From Sediminibacter sp. Hel_I_10 (GTDB taxonomy: Bacteria; Bacteroidota; Bacteroidia; Flavobacteriales; Flavobacteriaceae), in NCBI RefSeq assembly GCF_000688335.1, contig NZ_JHZX01000001.1, forward strand, positions 1,116,001 through 1,180,000: DNA of 64,000 nucleotides, in the 5' to 3' direction. The position numbers and the translations under genes were made by a program. The notes under the pieces were generated by a model, which worked only from the letters and a program-made list of their open reading frames with translations, was not told the origin of the DNA and did no database searches. This document shows positions 33,495 through 43,704 of the stretch, one piece after another (within the stretch, counting starts at the first letter, position 1; every line of letters starts with the position of its first letter).

Positions 33495-34763
33495 ATGGAA
33501 AGTATACAAACCATAAAACAACGCTTCGGCATTATAGGGAATGATCCCAAGCTCAACCGCGCCATAGAAAAAGCCATGCAGGTTGCCCCTACTGATATCT
33601 CGGTATTGGTTACTGGAGAAAGTGGTGTAGGTAAAGAGAGTATCCCTAAAATTATACACCAATTATCCCACAGAAAACATGGCAAATACATTGCTGTTAA
33701 CTGTGGTGCTATACCCGAGGGTACGATTGACAGTGAGTTATTTGGTCACGAGAAAGGCGCCTTTACAGGAGCCACCCAAACCAGATCTGGTTACTTTGAA
33801 GTAGCAGATGGAGGTACTATTTTTTTAGATGAAGTTGGAGAATTACCCTTAACCACTCAAGTAAGATTATTACGTGTCTTAGAAAACGGAGAGTTTATTA
33901 AAGTAGGATCAAGTAAGGTGCAAAGTACAAATGTGCGCATTGTGGCTGCAACTAACGTCAATATGTTTGAGGCCATCCAAAAAGAAAAATTTAGGGAAGA
34001 TCTTTTTTATAGATTGAGTACAGTAGACATTAATATTCCACCACTTAGGGATAGAAAAGAGGACATTCATTTATTGTTCAGAAAATTTTCGAGTGATTTT
34101 GCGCTCAAATATAAAATGCCCACTATAAAACTCACCGATGAAGCCGTGCATTACCTACTAAAGCACCGCTGGAATGGAAACATTAGACAATTGCGCAATG
34201 TGGCTGAGCAAATTTCGGTATTAGAACAAGACAGGACCATAGATGCTTCTACATTAAACCATTATTTACCGAGCGGAAGCAATAATCTTCCTGCGGTGGT
34301 AAATAATTCAAAATCTGAAGGTGATTTTAGCAATGAGCGTGAGATTCTTTATAAGGTACTTTTTGATATGAAGAGTGATCTTAACGATCTTAAAAAGTTA
34401 ACCATGGAGCTTATGAAGAGTGGCAACGTGGATGATGTTGAAAAGGACAACGAGAGACTCATTCAAAAAATTTATGGTGATCATAAAAAAGAGAGCTATA
34501 CTGAAGAATTTGAAGACCTGGAAGTATTATCTATTCCAGAAAAAATTCAACAAGAGGAAGAACAACTTGAAGCCAATGCTAAAGACAAATATCATTTTGC
34601 TGAAGAAGTTGAAGAAGAGGAGACTCTCTCCCTGCATGACAAAGAACTTGAGTTGATCAAAAAATCACTAGAACGTCATCAAGGCAAAAGAAAACTAGCA
34701 GCTGCAGAACTTGGGATAAGCGAGCGTACCTTGTATAGAAAAATAAAACAATATGATCTTTAA
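33495..34763 (+). CDS. Sigma-54-dependent transcriptional activator without sensor domain
   Basis: A 422-residue AAA+ protein: Walker A GESGVGKE (residues 41-48), the sigma-54-contact loop GAFTGA (88-93), Walker B GGTIFLDEVGE (106-116), an Arg finger region, an acidic region (about 335-385), and a C-terminal Fis-type helix-turn-helix (about 395-420, LAAAELGISERTLYRKI). It has no receiver, GAF or PAS domain; the AAA+ part begins within the first 20 residues, so its control is indirect. The following gene is lptE, 69 bases downstream. Confidence 0.93.
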   Translation: MESIQTIKQRFGIIGNDPKLNRAIEKAMQVAPTDISVLVTGESGVGKESIPKIIHQLSHRKHGKYIAVNCGAIPEGTIDSELFGHEKGAFTGATQTRSGYFEVADGGTIFLDEVGELPLTTQVRLLRVLENGEFIKVGSSKVQSTNVRIVAATNVNMFEAIQKEKFREDLFYRLSTVDINIPPLRDRKEDIHLLFRKFSSDFALKYKMPTIKLTDEAVHYLLKHRWNGNIRQLRNVAEQISVLEQDRTIDASTLNHYLPSGSNNLPAVVNNSKSEGDFSNEREILYKVLFDMKSDLNDLKKLTMELMKSGNVDDVEKDNERLIQKIYGDHKKESYTEEFEDLEVLSIPEKIQQEEEQLEANAKDKYHFAEEVEEEETLSLHDKELELIKKSLERHQGKRKLAAAELGISERTLYRKIKQYDL

Positions 34764-34831
34764 GAGAAGTTTATGAGGTCCTTATTATATTTTAGCATAC
34801 TGCTATCGTTTATTTGTAAAAATTGTTTGTC

Positions 34832-35338
34832 ATGAAGTTGCTCAAATTCTTATTACTTTTTAGTGTTTTGCCCTTAATTTCGGGATGTGGGCCTTATTCT
34901 TTTTCAGGGATTTCGATTGCTCCTGGCACAGAGACCTTTCAAGTCAATTACTTTCAAAACACGGCATCACTTATAGAACCAGGATTTGACAGAGATTTCA
35001 CCTTGGCGCTACAAGATTTAATCTTAAACCAAACCAACCTTACTTTAACTACTACAAACGGGGATTTAGTTTACGAAGGTGAAATTACCGAATACCGTAT
35101 TTCTCCAACAACTGCTCAAGCCAACAGTACCGCGGCACAAAACCGATTGACCGTTAGTGTAAATGTTAGGTTTTACGATAAAAACACACCCGATGAAGAA
35201 TTTGAGCAACGCTTTTCATTTTTTTATGATTATGCCGGCGCCGAATTACTCACAGGAAATTTAAGAGATACAGCACATGAAGAAATTTTTGAGCGTTTAA
35301 CTCAAGATATATTTAATGCCTCTTTGGCCAAATGGTAA
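34832..35338 (+). CDS. lptE: LPS transport assembly lipoprotein LptE
   Basis: A 168-residue lipoprotein from the ATG at 34832; an ATG three codons earlier is less fitting. Lipobox LISGC is followed by GPYSFSGISI, the pattern of the LptE family in Bacteroidota. LptE plugs LptD in the outer membrane for LPS insertion. Signal peptide residues about 1-19, then beta-alpha-beta fold. The next gene overlaps it by 23 bases. Confidence 0.88.
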   Translation: MKLLKFLLLFSVLPLISGCGPYSFSGISIAPGTETFQVNYFQNTASLIEPGFDRDFTLALQDLILNQTNLTLTTTNGDLVYEGEITEYRISPTTAQANSTAAQNRLTVSVNVRFYDKNTPDEEFEQRFSFFYDYAGAELLTGNLRDTAHEEIFERLTQDIFNASLAKW

Positions 35339-36275
35339 TGCAATTTTGAAACCCGAAGAAATCACATATCTACTTCAGCATCCGCAGCACATTAGTAAAG
35401 CCCAAACCGCAGAGCTAGAAGAGACACTTAATGATTATCCGTATTTTCAAGCCTTGAGAGCCCTGCATCTTAAAGGTCTAAAATTGAAGCAAAGTTTTAA
35501 ATACAATCAGGCTCTAAAAACCACCGCTGCCTTTACTACAGATCGTAGCATTCTCTTTGATTATATTACTTCGGAAGCATTTAATCAAAATAATATCTCT
35601 CTTAACATAAAGCACAATTCTGAGCATCTTAAGTCTATAGAGGTTAATGAACACGATGATATTTCTATCGACAAGAAAGTCACTTATGATGATGCCCTTA
35701 AAGAGCATATAAAAAATAGTGAAGGTGTTCTAGACCCTCATCTCTTTGAGAACAAACCGCTCCCCGAAGTTCCATCTAATGAGCCGCTTTTAAATGTCGA
35801 TACCCAAAATATTGAAACAACGCCAGAAAAGATACTCAGTCTAGGACAGCCCCTTGATTTCAACAAAAATGAAACGCATTCCTTTGCAGAATGGCTAAAG
35901 ATCACAAGTTTCAAACCAATTGAAAGAGAAGCTTCATCTAAAGTTTCCGAAGAAGAAGAAAAAGAAGAAAAAGCGTCACAGACCGGCTCCACCGTAGACC
36001 AGAAATTTGAGTTAATCAATAAGTTTTTGAAGAGTAACCCCAAAATTGTTCCGTCTAAAGAGAGTCCAAAAATAGATCTTACAAAAGTCTCAAACACCAG
36101 TAATGACGAGCTAATGACAGAAACATTGGCACGCATTTACTTAGAACAAAAAAACTATGATAAAGCGATTCAATCTTATAAAATTTTAAGTTTGAAATAT
36201 CCAGAAAAAAGTGGTTTCTTTGCAGACCAAATTAAGGCGGTAAAACAATTACAAGAAAATAATACCAAGAACTAA
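35316..36275 (+). CDS. Tetratricopeptide-repeat-like protein of the lptE-secG operon
   Basis: A 319-residue soluble protein: N-terminal helical part (LLQHPQHISKAQTAELEETL), an acidic/Lys-rich middle that is probably disordered (EEEEKEEKAS), and one TPR-like repeat at the C-terminus (ETLARIYLEQKNYDKAIQSYKILSLKYP). The ATG at 35316 lies inside lptE; a TTG at 35346 would remove the overlap and is possible. It overlaps secG by 1 base, so it is part of the same transcript. Conserved in position in flavobacteria; function unknown. Confidence 0.82.
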   Translation: MPLWPNGNAILKPEEITYLLQHPQHISKAQTAELEETLNDYPYFQALRALHLKGLKLKQSFKYNQALKTTAAFTTDRSILFDYITSEAFNQNNISLNIKHNSEHLKSIEVNEHDDISIDKKVTYDDALKEHIKNSEGVLDPHLFENKPLPEVPSNEPLLNVDTQNIETTPEKILSLGQPLDFNKNETHSFAEWLKITSFKPIEREASSKVSEEEEKEEKASQTGSTVDQKFELINKFLKSNPKIVPSKESPKIDLTKVSNTSNDELMTETLARIYLEQKNYDKAIQSYKILSLKYPEKSGFFADQIKAVKQLQENNTKN

Positions 36276-36634
36276 TGAACACGTTTACAATATTTTTAAT
36301 CCTAATCGTACTAGTAGCTTTTTTACTAGTGGTTGTTATTATGGTACAAAACCCTAAAGGTGGCGGACTTTCTTCTTCATTTGGTGGAGGCGGCACTCAG
36401 CAATTGGGTGGTGTTAAGAAAACAACAGATTTCTTGGATAAAAGTACTTGGGCCTTGGCAACAATGTTATTGGCGTTGATTTTAGCTTCTAACTTTGCAA
36501 TTCCAGGTGCTGGAGGCGCAACTACAGAGTCTAAAATTATTAATGGTAACGAAACTTCAACGAGCACGCCTGCTCCGGTTTCTACGCCAAGTACTGCAAA
36601 CGATATTGCCACTCCTGCAGACTCTACAAAATAA
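36275..36634 (+). CDS. secG: Preprotein translocase subunit SecG
   Basis: A 119-residue protein with two membrane helices (about residues 2-24 and 56-76), the central loop QNPKGGGLSSSFGGGG that marks SecG, and a Thr/Pro/Ala-rich C-terminal tail common in Bacteroidota. SecG helps protein movement through SecYEG. The start codon overlaps the stop of the preceding gene. A terminator follows. Confidence 0.94.
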   Translation: MNTFTIFLILIVLVAFLLVVVIMVQNPKGGGLSSSFGGGGTQQLGGVKKTTDFLDKSTWALATMLLALILASNFAIPGAGGATTESKIINGNETSTSTPAPVSTPSTANDIATPADSTK

Positions 36635-36655
36635 AATAACTATTTTTATATCTCT

Positions 36656-36687
36656 AAAAAGCCAACTCCTATGAGTTGGCTTTTTTT
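36656..36687 (+). terminator. Terminator after secG
   Basis: GCCAACTC pairs with GAGTTGGC around a 4-base loop and is followed by seven T; it begins 22 bases after the secG stop. The A run on the left may also let it work for the other strand. Confidence 0.9.
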
Positions 36688-36794
36688 GTTTCACCTTGTT
36701 TAGACGTAGTCTGCAAGTTTGTCAGTTACCCGCTATTGGCACATTTTTAGCACCTTGAATAGTGTAAAATTTTAATTAAAAAACTATCATAAAA

Positions 36795-37070
36795 ATGAGC
36801 TTAAACATTAAACCATTAGCAGACAGAGTTCTTATTGAACCAGTTGAAGCTGAAACTAAAACAGCTTCAGGAATTATCATTCCAGACAACGCTAAAGAAA
36901 AACCTCAGAGAGGTAAAGTAGTTGCTGTTGGCAAAGGCACTAAAGATGAGCCTATGACCGTAAAATCTGGTGATACCGTGCTTTACGGAAAATATTCTGG
37001 TACCGAACTAAAATTAGAAGGTAAAGATTATTTGATGATGCGCGAAAGTGACATCTTGGCGATTGTATAA
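36795..37070 (+). CDS. groS: Co-chaperonin GroES
   Basis: A 91-residue GroES of normal length with [12 protein letters not shown] at the start, the mobile loop [11 protein letters not shown] (residues 20-30), and the conserved [13 protein letters not shown]. It caps GroEL in ATP-driven folding. groEL follows after 115 bases. Confidence 0.97.
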   Translation: MSLNIKPLADRVLIEPVEAETKTASGIIIPDNAKEKPQRGKVVAVGKGTKDEPMTVKSGDTVLYGKYSGTELKLEGKDYLMMRESDILAIV

Positions 37071-37179
37071 ATCGCAGTTGCTCTTGGCCTACCCGTCATG
37101 AGCATCTTTCCTATTAAAACTATTAAACACAAGAACTTTCAACTATTGGCAACTGCCAAAACCTTAAAAGTTAAAATAA

Positions 37180-38823
<1,644 letters not shown>

Positions 38824-38845
38824 TGGCAAATCGCCTTAGATAATT

Positions 38846-38910
38846 TACTCACTCATGTGTGAGTATTGAATAAATTGAAAAAGCCTTTGATGATAATCAA
38901 AGGCTTTTCT
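38846..38910 (+). terminator. Double hairpin terminator after groEL
   Basis: A first stem TACTCAC/GTGAGTA (38846-38865) is followed by a longer stem AAAGCCTTTGAT/ATCAAAGGCTTT (38879-38908) and a T-rich end. The second stem is the likely terminator; the first may add stability. Confidence 0.85.
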
Positions 38911-38954
38911 TTTGAAGAATTTTCATAGATTTAGAAAACTAATCATTTATAAAA

Positions 38955-39608
38955 ATGAAAAACACGACTTGGAAATACACTTTAAGAGAAATAATTATCG
39001 TAATCATTGGGATAAGTATTGCTTTTAGTATAAATAAATGTTCAGATAACATTAGCAATAATAAACTTCGAAAGCAGTACTTAACAAATTTAAAAAGTGA
39101 TATTGAAGCTGATAAAATTCAGTTAAATAAAAATATTGTTGCCATAGATATGAAAATTAATAAATGTCAAGATATTATACCTTACCTAAACACTAATAAA
39201 AACGGTGGCATGACCTTAATGAATGACGTCTTTACAATTTTGCAATATGAAAATTTTAACCCAAAAAATATTACTTATAAAACCCTCATAAATTCTGGTG
39301 ACCTCAAGCTTATTGATGATTTTGAATTTAAGACATCTATACAAGGACACTATTCTAATTATGATGAAATTCTTGATGTGTATGTTAGACACACGAGCTT
39401 GATAAAGGATTATTTAGGCAATTACATGATTAATTATGCAGATTACGATCAACTCATGGTTGGTAAAACACCTTTTTCTGATGAGATCAAATTAAAAAAC
39501 ATTGTGCGTGCCCTAAACACAACTTTTAGAGATAAAAAGAAAGCTACGCAAGATGGAGTTGTTAGCTGTGATCTATTAATTTCTGCTATTGAGAAAGAAC
39601 TAAATTAA
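38955..39608 (+). CDS. DUF6090-type membrane-anchored protein
   Basis: A 217-residue protein with one N-terminal membrane helix (about residues 12-27, IIIVIIGISIAFSI) preceded by the sequence WKYTLREI, then a helical domain with YNLTKS-like charged parts (KNITYKTLINSGDLKLI). This start and layout match the DUF6090 group of flavobacterial proteins, function unknown. It stands alone after the groEL terminator and has no good partner gene downstream. Confidence 0.72.
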   Translation: MKNTTWKYTLREIIIVIIGISIAFSINKCSDNISNNKLRKQYLTNLKSDIEADKIQLNKNIVAIDMKINKCQDIIPYLNTNKNGGMTLMNDVFTILQYENFNPKNITYKTLINSGDLKLIDDFEFKTSIQGHYSNYDEILDVYVRHTSLIKDYLGNYMINYADYDQLMVGKTPFSDEIKLKNIVRALNTTFRDKKKATQDGVVSCDLLISAIEKELN

Positions 39609-39654
39609 CACCTATAACTCATAATCACAAGCAATTAAAGTACGCTATAGCCTT

Positions 39655-39800
39655 AGCAGGTTAAAGGCTGTGGCGAATCACAACTGTATTGTATATCTGT
39701 GATTTTACCGTCATCAAAATTAATAGTTTCAACTTACTTAGTTCAAGTGAAACGTAATACTTCATCATTATTCAGTGCTTCTGGAGCAGGATCGTTATTA
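39655..39800 (-). pseudogene. Gene relic, C-terminal part only
   Basis: On the minus strand a frame reads PAPEALNNDEVLRFT, then two stop codons a few codons apart, then VETINFDDGKITDIQYSC and ends at a stop. The INFDDGKI pattern resembles the end of SnoaL-like/NTF2-fold proteins, but the fragment is too short for a firm family. In-frame stops and lack of an upstream part suggest a decayed gene. The rest of 39609-40219 shows no convincing gene apart from the terminator and the small gene at 40220. Confidence 0.4.
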
Positions 39801-39980
39801 TTTGAATATTATTTTTCGCATGAAACGATTCCGAAAGGAAGAAGAATAAGACCTGAATTTATATAAGGTTTTGCCAAATAGAAATAAAACAGAAGCCGCG
39901 TTAGATTTACCTAAATGAAAATAGTTCTGTTTTATAACTAAGCGCAAAACGTAAATACAACTCAACATTACAAAATCAAA

Positions 39981-40022
39981 AACGCTTCGTTATTTATCCA
40001 ATAACGAAGCGTTTTTTTTTTG
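39981..40022 (+). terminator. Strong bidirectional terminator
   Basis: AACGCTTCGTTAT and ATAACGAAGCGTT form a 13-bp perfect stem with a 4-base-plus loop and a run of ten T on the plus strand. On the minus strand a shorter T run is present. It may serve the decayed gene or the former neighbour. Confidence 0.85.
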
Positions 40023-40219
40023 ATTTTTTAGTTTTTTTGACAATATCTAGTCGTTTCTTAAACTACTTAATATTGCTTTTGTTTCTAGCTTATTGTTCCT
40101 CTTCATACTCACTTTCCAAAAACCCTAAGCGAAACGGTTATATCAAACACTCAGCTTGACCAAACCACCTAATTTAAAGAACATTTTACTATTCGTTTGA
40201 TTAGGATTTATCCACAAGC

Positions 40220-40318
40220 CTACTTCTTTTTAGGAGTAGCTTGAGGTGCCTTTTTAGCTGCTTGCTTTTGAGGAGCTTTAGCTGCTTGAGGCTTACCACC
40301 TTGCTTAGATTGTGCCAT
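40220..40318 (-). CDS. Small Lys/Ala/Pro/Gln-rich protein (32 residues)
   Basis: ATG at 40318 and stop at 40220-40222. The protein is MAQSKQGGKPQAAKAP followed by KQAAKKAPQATPKKK, a repetitive basic sequence like histone H1 tails. Codons are clearly synonymous variants of the repeat, which suggests a real gene rather than chance. Nucleic-acid binding is possible (inference). No Shine-Dalgarno sequence, as usual in the phylum. Confidence 0.55.
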   Translation of the reverse strand: MAQSKQGGKPQAAKAPQKQAAKKAPQATPKKK

Positions 40319-40417
40319 TGTAGTTTACGATTTAAATTAAAATCTTAAGTAAATGTACCATGGAAAGCTTATTGATTATTCTCATCTTAAGAAATAATTA
40401 ACTAAAATAAATAGCAC

Positions 40418-40786
40418 TTATTTATGGTCTTCTTTTACGTTTTCTTCACGGTATCTGCAACACGGATGAACCGAGTTGTATGCTGCTTCTGTGGCCTTTA
40501 ATTTTTTTGTATCATGCCCTACTGCCGCTACACTTTTAGAGATACTATCCACATTGGTTTTACGCTCGTCATAAATAAGTTTGAGCTCGTGAGTACTCAC
40601 ATCCCAATTGGCATATTTTACACCCTTAGTGCGTATCGCCGCTTTTTCTATACGCTCTTTGCACATGGTACACACGCCATCAACTTCTATAGAAGCTTTT
40701 GCGTTTTTATCTTGTGCATAAACGGTTCCTGCCATAGTAATCAAAACTATTAAAATTGCGTTTTTAATCATTGGTATCCATTTCAT
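40418..40786 (-). CDS. Periplasmic heavy-metal-associated (HMA) domain protein
   Basis: A 122-residue protein with a signal peptide (residues 1-24, GTVYAQ) and an HMA-like ferredoxin fold with the metal pair CTMC (residues about 38-41). The C-terminus has AAYNSVHPCCRYREE, also found in the 141-residue protein at 43255. It likely binds copper in the periplasm (inference). It follows the TonB receptor gene on the same strand with a 47-base gap. Confidence 0.82.
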   Translation of the reverse strand: MKWIPMIKNAILIVLITMAGTVYAQDKNAKASIEVDGVCTMCKERIEKAAIRTKGVKYANWDVSTHELKLIYDERKTNVDSISKSVAAVGHDTKKLKATEAAYNSVHPCCRYREENVKEDHK

Positions 40787-40833
40787 TTATATAAATTTTT
40801 AAGTTGTATCCCTAATTAATTTTCGGGGTCTTG

Positions 40834-43149
40834 TTATTTGATTTTATATCGTAATCCAGCATAATACATACTGCCAAATATAGGACCATAAACAAAAGTA
40901 GTATCAAAATTTGGTCCAAAGGGATTGTTTGCATCTAATATGGGGTTGTTCTGTCTCAAATTGGTAATATTCTCTCCGCCCAGATACATTTCAAATTTTG
41001 AGGAAAATACTTTGGTGACCTGAGCATTTAAAGTGGCCACGGTAGGCGAATATTCTGGAAGTCTAAATTCTGGAGCATTTAAGGCTGTAGAAGAAAACCT
41101 TTGTTTTCCTAACCAATTGTAGGTAAGATCAAATTTCCATTGAGACAGACGCGCATCCATCTTAGTCTGGTAAGATAGGTTGGCAAAAATTCTGTGCTTT
41201 GGCACCAAGGGCTTCATCAGCTTACCTGTTTGATAGCTGGTCTTCACATCATAATATTTATAAGCACCACGTATCGTAAAACGATCAAATACATCATAAT
41301 TGACCTCAACTTGAAAACTGTTAGCATAACTGTCTCCCTCTAAATTATAAAAACGAACTTGATTGACCTGTTCCCAATCGACCACTACTTGATTCTTAAA
41401 ATCGGTTCTATAGAAATCCAGGGCCACATCGCCTTTTCTTCCGAAGAGATTAAAACCTTGAAGAAAAGAGATGCCATAATTCCAAGCAATTTCAGGATCC
41501 AATCCATAGATAGGTCCATTTCCGCCTAAAATAGAAATCGTTCTTGACGTGGAAAACATGCTCTGATTTTCAGCAAAAATATTAGCACTCCGCTTCCCTC
41601 TACCTACAGAGGCCCTTAGTGCTGCCTTTTCCCAAGGCGTATAGCGCATGTGCAATCTTGGTGTCACAAATTCTCCTAACAAATTGTGTGTATCAAATCT
41701 AAGCCCAGCAGTCATGGTGAAGTTATTTAAATCGTCATAAGCATATTCAAAAAAGGCACCTGCCGATCGTTCACTTCGCTCAAAACTCTCATTGCTGATC
41801 AACTCATCATAATGATCGTAGGTAAAGCCCAATCCTGTTTTTATTTTATGTCTAGAATCACTGATGATCGAATTGTAGATCACGTTAGAATACAAACTAT
41901 TATGGTTAATATCATAGGTGTTTAATCCAAAATAAGAATTTTGATTATGACTACTGCAGGCCATCTGGACGCCAAGACTTTGCCAAGGAATATCTGGATT
42001 GACGTATCCAAATTTCCCAGACATTTCAAAGCGCTCGGTGTTTACCTCGCTACCCCAAGCTTCAAAATCCTGCCCATTGGGTAGCGGCGCATTCAAGATC
42101 ATCCCATTTCCGCCTAGGTTGGTGTTTTCTGGATCAAAATCCATTTGACCAGATTGCTTTGCATCGTTTAAATAACGTACGTTAATAAAGCTCACAAAAC
42201 CATGTTCTTGATCGGTATATTGCCATCTGTTCATTACATTAATTTGATTGTAAAGTGGCATATCTAAAAACCCATCATTATTGACATCATGTTTTTCTTG
42301 CAACGTGCTTCCATGAACGTAAAGTCCCGTATCCCATCTCTTACTGATTTTAGTATTGATGTGCGTATTCAATTCTAGACGTTGACTATTGGCGGCATAC
42401 AGATTAACAAATAAGCGATCATCTGTAGAAGGTTTTCTCAATTCTGTATTAATTTGCCCCGCAATACTTTCAAACCCATTGACCACACTTCCTGCTCCTT
42501 TTGTAATCTGGATGCTCTCTACCCAGGTTCCAGGAATAAAACTAAGCCCATACGCCTGAGAAGCACCCCGTATTGATGGTATATTCTCGGTAGTGATTAA
42601 GATATACTTGTTGGTTAGACCCAACATTCTTATCTGCTTTGTTCCAGTAACGGCATCTGCAAAATTGACATCAATCGATGGATTGGTTTCAAAACTTTCT
42701 GAGAGATTACAACATGCTGCTTTTAAAAGCTCATCACTACTTACGGTAGTGATGTTTTGAGCGCTCAAATAGGATTTGGAGGTGGCCTGATTTCTGGAAG
42801 TAATTGTTACTTCATCAAGATCTCCTTTAGGCTGTAATTTATGTTTAATGTACTTTGGCTGAGTAACCGTTATGGTATCTGTCTTATAGCCCACGTAACT
42901 GATGATCAATTTAGAATAGTCTGCTTTGTAAGACACTTCAAATTCACCATTAATATCAGTCACAGCTCCCACAGCAGTGTCTAGCCAGAACACATTGGCA
43001 CCCACTAAAGGCCATTCTTGACCGTTGCCCTGCTCTACAACTTGACCTTTTAAAACATCTTGGGATATCAGTATTAAGGGGAACAACAAGGCCAACAAAA
43101 ACAGATTGAGGTTTTTATTGGCTTGAGTTCTTCTTGATCTTTCTATCAT
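40834..43149 (-). CDS. TonB-dependent outer-membrane receptor of the copper cluster
   Basis: A 771-residue protein with a signal sequence (residues about 13-30), a carboxypeptidase-like regulatory domain (residues 33-110, LKGQVVEQGNGQEWPLVGANVFW), a plug domain (residues about 115-235) and a C-terminal beta-barrel ending in YYAGLRYKIK. Two vicinal Cys (AACCNLSE, near 145) occur in the plug. Such receptors import metal complexes using TonB. Placed between two small HMA proteins, so copper or a copper chelate is the likely ligand (inference). Confidence 0.92.
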   Translation of the reverse strand: MIERSRRTQANKNLNLFLLALLFPLILISQDVLKGQVVEQGNGQEWPLVGANVFWLDTAVGAVTDINGEFEVSYKADYSKLIISYVGYKTDTITVTQPKYIKHKLQPKGDLDEVTITSRNQATSKSYLSAQNITTVSSDELLKAACCNLSESFETNPSIDVNFADAVTGTKQIRMLGLTNKYILITTENIPSIRGASQAYGLSFIPGTWVESIQITKGAGSVVNGFESIAGQINTELRKPSTDDRLFVNLYAANSQRLELNTHINTKISKRWDTGLYVHGSTLQEKHDVNNDGFLDMPLYNQINVMNRWQYTDQEHGFVSFINVRYLNDAKQSGQMDFDPENTNLGGNGMILNAPLPNGQDFEAWGSEVNTERFEMSGKFGYVNPDIPWQSLGVQMACSSHNQNSYFGLNTYDINHNSLYSNVIYNSIISDSRHKIKTGLGFTYDHYDELISNESFERSERSAGAFFEYAYDDLNNFTMTAGLRFDTHNLLGEFVTPRLHMRYTPWEKAALRASVGRGKRSANIFAENQSMFSTSRTISILGGNGPIYGLDPEIAWNYGISFLQGFNLFGRKGDVALDFYRTDFKNQVVVDWEQVNQVRFYNLEGDSYANSFQVEVNYDVFDRFTIRGAYKYYDVKTSYQTGKLMKPLVPKHRIFANLSYQTKMDARLSQWKFDLTYNWLGKQRFSSTALNAPEFRLPEYSPTVATLNAQVTKVFSSKFEMYLGGENITNLRQNNPILDANNPFGPNFDTTFVYGPIFGSMYYAGLRYKIK

Positions 43150-43254
43150 TTACAAAAAATTATCCGTTTACAATCATACATAACAGGAGCTATAGGTTTT
43201 TACACTAGAACCCCCGCGTTGCTGATGATATGTTATTTATTTTACTAGAATATT

Positions 43255-43680
43255 TTATTCTTCAGTAGATCCATCCTGATTCATCTCTATATCATGATCG
43301 TACTTACAACACCCAGGAAGTTCATTATAAGCCGCTTCATCTCCAGCCATTTTTTCTGTATCGTAACCAGATGCCGCAATCGCCTTATGAATGGCTAAGA
43401 CATCTGTTTTACTTTCATCAAAAGAGACGTCAATTTTCTTTTGATCAACATCCCATGATGCTTTAGCAACACCGTCAACTTTTCCGGCCGCTTCTTCGAT
43501 GGTTGATTTACACATCCCGCAATTTCCGCGTACACCAAAACTCACATCGGCCATAGCCATCTCTTTAGGCGTCTCCATAAGAGCTTCTTTTTCAACCTCT
43601 ACGCTCTCTTTTGGAGCTTCTTTACAATTTGTCAATGTGATTGCAGCCATTACCGCCGCGCTTAAAATTAAATGTTTCAT
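43255..43680 (-). CDS. Lipoprotein with HMA domain and CC tail
   Basis: A 141-residue protein with a lipobox (LTNC, Cys19) and a spacer rich in Glu/Lys. The HMA domain has CGMC (residues 54-57 region, GNCGMCKSTIEEAAG) and the C-terminus has AAYNELPGCCKYDHD, parallel to the AAYN-CC segment of the neighbouring 122-residue protein. Probable periplasmic copper carrier for the CusB-type adaptor encoded next (inference). The gap to that gene is 24 bases. Confidence 0.85.
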   Translation of the reverse strand: MKHLILSAAVMAAITLTNCKEAPKESVEVEKEALMETPKEMAMADVSFGVRGNCGMCKSTIEEAAGKVDGVAKASWDVDQKKIDVSFDESKTDVLAIHKAIAASGYDTEKMAGDEAAYNELPGCCKYDHDIEMNQDGSTEE

Positions 43681-43704
43681 GATTTTAAAATTTAGTATTA
43701 ATTA

